From Parvibaculum indicum (GTDB taxonomy: Bacteria > Pseudomonadota > Alphaproteobacteria > Parvibaculales > Parvibaculaceae), in the NCBI RefSeq assembly GCF_011762095.1, contig NZ_JAASQO010000001.1:62001-126000 (forward strand): a stretch of DNA of 64,000 nt, written 5' to 3'. Shown piece after piece: positions 58,211 through 64,000 of this stretch. A program made the position numbers and the translations under genes. How positions within the stretch are numbered: the first letter of the stretch is position 1; the number at the start of each line of letters is the position of its first letter. A model generated the notes under the pieces. It did not search any database, had not been told where the DNA came from, and was given only the letters and a program-made list of their open reading frames with translations.

Positions 58211-59533
58211 TTACCTGAAACCGGCCTGCGGCGGCGGGATCACCTCGATCTCCCGCGCGAACCGTTTCGGCTGCCGGCGCTGAACCGCCCGGGCCGCATC
58301 CGTGGCCAGAATACCCCCCCAGACAATCCCCATCAGAAGATAGAAGTGACGCCAGTTCTGGATGTCGATGATGAAGCCTTCGGCAAAATGCGCGGCCAAT
58401 GCCGCATAGGCCACGAGCAGCAGGCCCTGCGCAGGCCCGGCCTGCTTGGCCGCCGACCAGCCGCGCCACAGCGTCAGCAGGACGAAGCCGACGAAACTGA
58501 GCCCGGACAGAAAACCGCCTGCGACCAGCAGGTGAATATAGACGTTATGCGTATCGAGATTGTTGATCATCGCCCATTGGGAGGGACCGATTCCCAATGG
58601 ATGGCGCAGCGCCATCTCGAATGCGCGGGCCTGCCCCTCGAAGCGGCCGCCCTGCGAGGTCACGTCATAGTCCTGGACCAGCGAGAAACGCTCGGTAAAG
58701 AGCGCCGCCACGTCCGGAATCGACAGGGCCACGCCGACCACGACGGTCGCCATCACGGTCAGAAACCCCGCAAACCCCAGCAGGCGGGCGATCTGCGTGC
58801 GCGACCGGGCGGTTTTCGCGGTCAGGATGAAGAAGATCACGCAGGACAGCACGAAGGAGCCCCAGGCCCCGCGCGAGAAGCTCAGAAACAGGCCGAGAAC
58901 CAGCACCGCCGTCGGAACGGCCATCCAGAGATCCCGCAATCGCGTGGCCACGGACAGACGGTAAGCCAGAAACAGGGTGGGCCCGACGAGGAACGGGCCA
59001 TACACATTCGGATCGTTGAAGGTGCCCTTGGCGCGGCCCCATTCCACGAACATGCCCGGCGTCAGCCCGAAATAGCCCGCAATGCCCGCGAGCGCGGCGG
59101 CGCAGGCCGCGGCGGTATAGCACCAGAAGATCAAAAGCATCCGCCGGCGCGGATCCTCATAGACGTATGAGGTGAAGAAAATGAAGGTGACGATGAGATA
59201 TCCCATCACCAGCGTCGCCGTATTGGCCTTGTCGACATAGATCGCGCTCAGCCCGCCAATGCCCATCCCCGCCATGACCAGCCCCCAGATCAGCGCCGGC
59301 CAGGCAAGGCCGCGCGGCAGGCGAAGACCGAGGACGACGACCAGCAGGGTCACGGCGACCATCAGCATGTCGTAGGGCGCGGGCTGCTCGTCGCCGCTGG
59401 CCCCGACGACATAGAAACTCGTCAGAAGCGCGAGCCCGACAATGACGTCGGCCAGCAGCACACCGGCGCTCCAGCGATGGACACCGCCCTTCGCCATGCT
59501 GTCATCGATGTCGACCTGCCAGCCCTGCATCAC
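58211..59533 (-). CDS. O-antigen ligase/polymerase (Wzy_C) family membrane protein
   Basis: 440 residues with about ten to twelve transmembrane helices and the Wzy_C region FSRGAWGSFVLSCVIFFILT, then a periplasmic loop with GGRFEGQARAFEMALRHPLGIGPSQW and HNVYIHLLVAGGFL. Likely polymerises an exported polysaccharide repeat unit or ligates it. Last gene of a three-gene minus-strand operon, 9 nt after the glycosyltransferase gene. Confidence 0.88.
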   Translation of the reverse strand: MMQGWQVDIDDSMAKGGVHRWSAGVLLADVIVGLALLTSFYVVGASGDEQPAPYDMLMVAVTLLVVVLGLRLPRGLAWPALIWGLVMAGMGIGGLSAIYVDKANTATLVMGYLIVTFIFFTSYVYEDPRRRMLLIFWCYTAAACAAALAGIAGYFGLTPGMFVEWGRAKGTFNDPNVYGPFLVGPTLFLAYRLSVATRLRDLWMAVPTAVLVLGLFLSFSRGAWGSFVLSCVIFFILTAKTARSRTQIARLLGFAGFLTVMATVVVGVALSIPDVAALFTERFSLVQDYDVTSQGGRFEGQARAFEMALRHPLGIGPSQWAMINNLDTHNVYIHLLVAGGFLSGLSFVGFVLLTLWRGWSAAKQAGPAQGLLLVAYAALAAHFAEGFIIDIQNWRHFYLLMGIVWGGILATDAARAVQRRQPKRFAREIEVIPPPQAGFR

Positions 59534-59542
59534 ATTTCCGGT

Positions 59543-60742
59543 TCAGTTGCGAAGCGACGCTTCGGGCGCGGCGCGCCGTCCCGCCGCTCTCACGCATGAC
59601 TGCGCATGGGAGGCGATGAGCCTTTCATAAAAGCCCAGCACATCGCCGACCATGCGCTCCGTGGAAAAGTCCGACCGAACCCGCGCTTGCAGACGGGATG
59701 CCTGCTCGTTCAACGGTCGGGCATCGCCTTGCGCCTCATCCAGCGCCCGCGCCAACGCCGCGACGTCGCCCGGCGGCAGAAGCGCCGCCGCGTCGGGACC
59801 GAACACCTCCGCCATCGCGCCGACATGCGTCGCGATGAAGGGCCTGCCCGCCGCGATGGCCTCCAATGCGACATAGGGCAGCGATTCCGCAAGAGACGGC
59901 ATCACGACGATCCGTCCCCGCCGAAACGCGTCCCGCGCGGCCATCGGGCCGAGAAAGGAAACGCGGTCCATCAGCGAAAGCCGTTCCGCCTGTGCACGAA
60001 AGGCGGCCTCGTCCGGCCCACCCCCCACAATGGCGAGCGTTGCCCGCTCCTTCATGCCCGACAGCGCGTCGATGAGCACGGAGACGCCTTTCAGCTGCCG
60101 CAATTCGCCGATGAAAACGAAATCCGCCGCGCCCTTGTCCGTTTCGACCGGCGCGAATTCATCCGGCCGCACACCGTTCGGAATGACGACCGACGCCGCC
60201 GCCGGACGGCCGATTTTTTCCTCATAGGCACGTTGGCTGAACCCGGACTCGAAGAGGAAACCATCGGTCCGGCTCATGAGAAACCGCTCCATGGCGAGAA
60301 AGAGGGCCCCCGTGGGCGACAGGCCGGAATAATGAAGCGCGCCGCCATGCGGCGTGTAGAGCCGAAGGGCGCCGTGGCTGCGCGACAGAAGCCGGGCATA
60401 GGCCCCGCCCTTCGCGCCGTGTCCGTGCAGAAAGTCCGGCCGCAACCGCCGCGCGATCTCGCCGATCCGCTCCAGCGCGCGGAAATCGCCGATACCCGGC
60501 AGGCGGCCCATCGGCACGATATGCAGGCCGAGCCCGCAATGGCATTCCAGCTTTTGCAGCATGGCGCGGGATACCGCGTTGCCGGGAGGCGGTTCCGCGC
60601 AGACGACGCCGGTCATCACGCCCGCATCCTGCTGGCCTTCGATCAGGTCGCAGACATGACGAAAGAGCCCGCCCATGGGATGGCGAAGGATATGCAGGAC
60701 CCTGAGCGGAGACCGGTCCGAGCCATGCGACAGCCCGGCCAT
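59543..60742 (-). CDS. Glycosyltransferase family 4 (GT-B)
   Basis: 399 residues. N-terminal acceptor domain (VLHILRHPMGGLFRHVCDLIEGQ, LHGHGAKGGAYARLL) and C-terminal donor domain with FIGELRQLKGVSVLIDAL and the E-x7-E motif ESLPYVALE followed by AIAAGRPFIATHVGAM. The start ATG overlaps the stop of the export lipoprotein gene by one nt (TGATG); the longer open frame into that gene is a shadow. Transfers a sugar to the lipid-linked repeat unit; sugar unknown. Confidence 0.9.
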   Translation of the reverse strand: MAGLSHGSDRSPLRVLHILRHPMGGLFRHVCDLIEGQQDAGVMTGVVCAEPPPGNAVSRAMLQKLECHCGLGLHIVPMGRLPGIGDFRALERIGEIARRLRPDFLHGHGAKGGAYARLLSRSHGALRLYTPHGGALHYSGLSPTGALFLAMERFLMSRTDGFLFESGFSQRAYEEKIGRPAAASVVIPNGVRPDEFAPVETDKGAADFVFIGELRQLKGVSVLIDALSGMKERATLAIVGGGPDEAAFRAQAERLSLMDRVSFLGPMAARDAFRRGRIVVMPSLAESLPYVALEAIAAGRPFIATHVGAMAEVFGPDAAALLPPGDVAALARALDEAQGDARPLNEQASRLQARVRSDFSTERMVGDVLGFYERLIASHAQSCVRAAGRRAAPEASLRN

Positions 60743-61302
60743 CAGAAATAGCGCTCCATGACGAGAATGGTGTCGCCGGGCTTGACGACGGCGGTGGGCT
60801 CGACATTCATCTCGACCACCTTGTCGCCCCGCTGGCGGGTAATGCGCGCGACATCCTGGTCGGCGCGATAGGTGTAGCCGCCGGCGATCGCGACCGCGGT
60901 CTCGACGGTCATGCCGTTCACATAAGGGTACTGCCCGGCCTTGGCGATTTCGCCCAGAATGAAAAACGGCCGGAACTCCGCCACCTGAACGCTGACGCTC
61001 GGGTCGCGCAGCAGCGTCTTGCCCAGTTCCGCCTCGATCTCGCGCTGAAGCTGTTCGGTGGAAAGCCCGCTCGCCCTGACCGGCGGCAGGAGCGGCATCG
61101 ACACCATGCCGGAGCCGTCCACGGCGAATTCGCCGCTGAGATCGGGCTGGCCGAAAACGGTGACGCGCAGCTTGTCGCCGGATCCCAGCGTGTAAGGCGC
61201 TTCGTTGTCGGCCATGACCGACCGCTCGGCGACGATCCCCCGGGAGGTACATCCGGCGAGAAGCGCGACGGCAAGGATGGCGGCTAGAAATCGAAAATTC
61301 AT
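60742..61302 (-). CDS. Polysaccharide export lipoprotein, Wza/GumB-like
   Basis: 186 residues. Lipobox LAGC (Cys18), a Poly_export domain (YTLGSGDKLRVTVFGQPDLSGEFAVDGSGMVSMPLLPPV), and a SLBB domain (FFILGEIAKAGQYPYVNGMTVETAVAIAGGYTYRADQ). Should form the outer-membrane exit for the polysaccharide. The start at 61302 puts the lipobox in register; an upstream codon (61335) is possible. Divergent from the Wzc-like gene across 210 bp. Confidence 0.92.
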   Translation of the reverse strand: MNFRFLAAILAVALLAGCTSRGIVAERSVMADNEAPYTLGSGDKLRVTVFGQPDLSGEFAVDGSGMVSMPLLPPVRASGLSTEQLQREIEAELGKTLLRDPSVSVQVAEFRPFFILGEIAKAGQYPYVNGMTVETAVAIAGGYTYRADQDVARITRQRGDKVVEMNVEPTAVVKPGDTILVMERYF

Positions 61303-61512
61303 GTGCTGACCCAGGCTCGGCGTTAACCACCTCATGCTATCCGCCGAAGGGTTAATTCTTCGCTAGCCGCGCCCTGCCCGACCCGCCAAGCCCCGCCAAA
61401 CGCGCCGATTTTTCGCAAGATGCCCGGTCCCCGGGAGGCCCCGCGTTAAGGCTTCCGTTACCCAAACCGCGTTTACTAGCCGTGGATACGAATAACGCCA
61501 CCGAGGCCGAGA

Positions 61513-63774
61513 GTGAGCAATTCCCAACCCAGTCAGGTCGTAACCTTCGGCGACCGGCGCCGTTCCGCCCCGAGCGAGGGCCAGGCGGACCTGTCGCCCT
61601 GGGACGTGCTGCGCGGCCTTTGGGCCCGCAAGGAAGTGATCGCGCTCGTCTTCGCCGCGGCGATGGCGCTCTGCCTGGTGTGGCTGGCCACCACGACGCC
61701 CATCTATACCGCCGAGACGAGGCTGCTGCTTGCCCCGCGCACCGGCGAGATTTCCAATTTCGACGACAAGAGCCAGCCCCGGCTTCCCGACGACGAGACC
61801 ATGCAGAGCGAAATCCAGCTCATCACGTCCCGTCCGCTCATCGAGAAACTGATCCGGGACCTGCGTCTCGACCGGGTGCCCGCCTACAATCCGGCGCTGC
61901 GTAGCCCCGGCATGTTCTCCTTCCTCGGCGAAAACAGGAACGACGCCACGGATCTCGACCAGGTGGTGGACAATGTGCTGGCGAACCTCAGCGTCTACCG
62001 CAAGGAAAGGTCGCGCGTGCTGGCGATCGGCTTTTCGTCCGGCGATGCGAAGCTGGCCGCGCAGGTGCCGAACAAGCTCGCCGAAATCTATGTCGGGCAG
62101 CAGATCGCCGACCGCGAAAACCTGAACCGCGAAGCCACGAAATGGCTGGCTGGCCAGATCGAGCAATTGCGCGCCAAGGTGCAGGAGAGCGAAGCCAAGG
62201 TCGAGGCGTTCCGGACGAAATCGGGGCTCTTCATCACCAATGGCTCCACCTTGCCGCGCCAGCAGCTCACCGACCTCAATTCGCAGCTCACCGTCGCGGA
62301 GTCCGATCAGGCCGCCGCCCGCGCCAAGCTGCAGAACGCCCAGTCGCTGCTCGCCTCCGGCGGACAGGTCGAATCCGCCATCGACGTTCTCCAGTCGCCG
62401 CTGATCCAGCAATTGCGCCAGCAGGAAGTGCGGCTCAAGGCGGAGATCGCGCAGCTTTCCGAGACGCTTCTGCCGACGCACCCGCGCATGCGCCAGATGC
62501 AGGCCAATCTGGCCGACCTGGAATCCCAGATCCGCGTCGAAGTCCGCAAGATCGTCGAAGCGTTGCGCAACGAGGCTCGCGTGGCCGATGCGCGCGTCGC
62601 CTCCCTGCGCTCCAGCCTGGCCCGCCTCAAGCAGCGCATGGGCCAGCTCAATCAGGACGAGGTGACGCTGCGCTCCCTCGAACGCGACGCGGCCAGCAAC
62701 CGCAAATTGCTCGAAGACTTCCTGCAACGCTATCAGCAGGCCAATGCCCGCGCCGAAGCGGATGCGCGCACCGCCAATGCGCGTATCGTCTCGATGGCGC
62801 AAACGCCAGCGGCGCCCTCCTATCCCAACACGGCGTCCTCGATCACCTTCTCGGTCGTGGCCTCGCTCATTCTGGCCATCATGGTGGCCTTCCTGATGGA
62901 GGTTTTCTCCGCGGGCTTCCGCTCCGGCGAAGAGGCCGAGCGCATCACCGGCATGCCCTTCCTCGGGCTCGTGCCGGAACTGCCCGGATCGGGGAAGAAG
63001 TCGCCGCCCGCCGCCCACGTCATGCGCGAGCCCTTCGACCTCTATAGCGAGGCCATCCGCGCACTACAGGGCAATGTGCTGCTCGCCCGCGTCGGCGAAA
63101 GCCGCGCCCGCACCGTTCTCGTGACCTCCGCCCATGCCGGCGAAGGCAAGACCAGCACCGCGGCGAGCCTTGCCCGCGTCTTTTCCATGGGCGGGTATCG
63201 CACCATCGTGGTGGACGCCGATCTGCGCGCGCCCGGCATTCACGACGCGATGGGCCTTGCCGCCCAGCACGGCCTGTCCGATCTGCTGATGGGGCGCGTC
63301 CGCTTCGAGCATGTGATCCGCCAGGACATCATGAGCCCGGCCCATGTCATTCAGGCCGGCAGCCCGGTCGCGAACCCGACCGCCGCCATCGCCTCCTCGC
63401 AGATGCTCTGGGTGCTGAACGCATTGCGGCAGACATACGACATCGTCATCGTGGACTCGCCCGCCGCGCTGGCCGCCGCCGATGCGCAGGTCCTGTCCAA
63501 GATGACGGATGTGACCGTCCTCTCGGTTCGCTGGGCGTCCACCAGCCGCCGGGTCGTTGCGCGCGTTCTGAAGATGCTCTCGGCCGCGAGCAGCCGCCGG
63601 GTCGGCGTCCTGCTCACGCGCGTCGACATGCGCCGCTATCGCCGTTACAGCGAAACGGGCCTGGAATCATATCCGGCCCGTCCCGTAACGCCTCAATCGG
63701 CCCCTCGCCCCGCCGGCCGCCGCGCTTCCGCCGGAAACACCGGCGAACGCCCGATCCGACAGGCCGCTGAATAA
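61513..63774 (+). CDS. Polysaccharide co-polymerase / BY-kinase (Wzc/GumC-like)
   Basis: 753 residues starting at GTG 61513. First transmembrane helix near 40-60 (VIALVFAAAMALCLVWLATT), Wzz chain-length domain, long coiled-coil (about 205-430), second helix (ITFSVVASLILAIMVAFLM), and a C-terminal tyrosine-kinase-type domain: Walker A AHAGEGKTST near 540, Walker A' VVDADLRAP near 568, Walker B DIVIVDSPA near 645. The tail holds only a few tyrosines (RRYRRYSETGLESY) versus the long cluster in E. coli Wzc, so autophosphorylation is plausible but not certain. Confidence 0.92.
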   Translation: MSNSQPSQVVTFGDRRRSAPSEGQADLSPWDVLRGLWARKEVIALVFAAAMALCLVWLATTTPIYTAETRLLLAPRTGEISNFDDKSQPRLPDDETMQSEIQLITSRPLIEKLIRDLRLDRVPAYNPALRSPGMFSFLGENRNDATDLDQVVDNVLANLSVYRKERSRVLAIGFSSGDAKLAAQVPNKLAEIYVGQQIADRENLNREATKWLAGQIEQLRAKVQESEAKVEAFRTKSGLFITNGSTLPRQQLTDLNSQLTVAESDQAAARAKLQNAQSLLASGGQVESAIDVLQSPLIQQLRQQEVRLKAEIAQLSETLLPTHPRMRQMQANLADLESQIRVEVRKIVEALRNEARVADARVASLRSSLARLKQRMGQLNQDEVTLRSLERDAASNRKLLEDFLQRYQQANARAEADARTANARIVSMAQTPAAPSYPNTASSITFSVVASLILAIMVAFLMEVFSAGFRSGEEAERITGMPFLGLVPELPGSGKKSPPAAHVMREPFDLYSEAIRALQGNVLLARVGESRARTVLVTSAHAGEGKTSTAASLARVFSMGGYRTIVVDADLRAPGIHDAMGLAAQHGLSDLLMGRVRFEHVIRQDIMSPAHVIQAGSPVANPTAAIASSQMLWVLNALRQTYDIVIVDSPAALAAADAQVLSKMTDVTVLSVRWASTSRRVVARVLKMLSAASSRRVGVLLTRVDMRRYRRYSETGLESYPARPVTPQSAPRPAGRRASAGNTGERPIRQAAE

Positions 63775-63793
63775 CGATCTCGCCGCCGCCGGA

Positions 63794-64000
63794 TCAGACC
63801 GGCTCCGCGTTCTTCCGCCCGAAGACGAGCGCCACGGCCTTGTCGCGATCGCCGACGAGCTTCTTGACCGCATCATAGGCGGGCCTCAGGACGCGATAGG
63901 CGGCGACCTTCACACCGTCCCAGAGCTTGTGCTCGCCGGGCTCGGCCTGCGGCAGGCCCAGCTTGCGCAGGACGGCATTCACATATTGCAGGCTGACGAA
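63794..64000 (-). CDS. C-terminal fragment of an unidentified protein (window edge)
   Basis: The last 68 residues of a minus-strand gene continuing beyond the window; frame is open to the edge. Ends VKKLVGDRDKAVALVFGRKNAEPV; begins FVSLQYVNAVLRKLGLPQAEPGE. It converges with the Wzc-like gene 19 nt away. An internal GTG gives a 62-residue open frame, but the edge context shows it is part of a longer gene. Probably belongs to the polysaccharide locus; no function can be assigned. Confidence 0.55.
   Translation of the reverse strand, partial: FVSLQYVNAVLRKLGLPQAEPGEHKLWDGVKVAAYRVLRPAYDAVKKLVGDRDKAVALVFGRKNAEPV

Noticed and set aside
59543-61330. A 595-codon frame read as one protein fused to the glycosyltransferase
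   Set aside because: The first 196 codons overlap the export lipoprotein gene in another frame; the true start is the ATG at 60742 overlapping its stop.

Overview
The window is 64 kb of GC-rich chromosome, almost certainly from an alphaproteobacterium. The evidence is a PopZ homologue beside valS and a TolC-family gene, an argS-SPOR-nagZ-scpA-scpB-tatABC-serS-surE-pcm chain, a yajC-secD-secF-Mth938 block, a gyrA-coaD-cyclophilin-queA-tgt block, TrmFO, and intergenic palindromes of the kind common in this class. Genus is not determinable by eye; a Hyphomicrobiales- or Parvibaculum-like organism is a guess. Nearly everything is core metabolism and cell-envelope biology.

Layout. 1-7.3 kb, minus strand: glmS (3' end cut by the window edge), glmU, a fused cysNC, cysD, one intact 934-bp IS5-type element with a TTA target duplication, and a small membrane protein. 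7.6-12.6 kb: a SPOR-like lipoprotein, tRNA-Lys(TTT), tgt-queA (overlapping), two cyclophilins and coaD. 12.8-23.5 kb: gyrA, ssb, then on the plus strand a PAP2/Aur1-like membrane enzyme, a small ORF, uvrA and a Tat-exported PhoD-type phosphatase. 23.5-30.2 kb: amidase, trmFO, an NDUFAF6-like squalene/phytoene-synthase-fold protein, a PuuD-like membrane protein, a lower-GC orphan seven-helix membrane protein (28410-29786), and an Mth938/NDUFAF3-like protein. 30.2-36 kb: secF, secD, yajC, a DUF815 ATPase, a degenerate LytM lipoprotein and pcm. 36-47 kb: surE, serS, tatCBA, scpBA, nagZ, SPOR protein, argS and dgt, then erpA divergently.

47.7-51.5 kb: a small Cys-containing protein in an AT-richer patch, xth, a translationally coupled GFA/EthD pair, a Sel1 protein, a mini membrane protein and a lipoprotein. 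51.6-57.8 kb: valS, popZ, tolC and a second Pcm-like methyltransferase. 58.1 kb: tRNA-Cys(GCA). 58.2-64 kb: a polysaccharide locus with a Wza-like export lipoprotein, glycosyltransferase and Wzy/ligase-like polymerase on the minus strand, and a Wzc-like chain-length regulator/kinase divergently.

Themes: sulfate activation (cysD/cysNC), amino-sugar synthesis and wall recycling (glmS/glmU/nagZ), two protein export systems (SecDF-YajC and TatABC), chromosome organisation (scpAB, popZ, gyrA, ssb) and exopolysaccharide assembly. No CRISPR array, prophage, restriction-modification or recognisable toxin-antitoxin module was seen. The strongest unexplained signals are (i) a four-arm palindromic repeat whose two copies show compensatory base changes, (ii) the orphan membrane protein in a lower-GC insertion between genes for two complex I assembly factor homologues, (iii) a tRNA-guanine transglycosylase lacking three of four zinc ligands, and (iv) a fresh 27-bp tandem duplication in tolC. 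I found no clear new multigene system.
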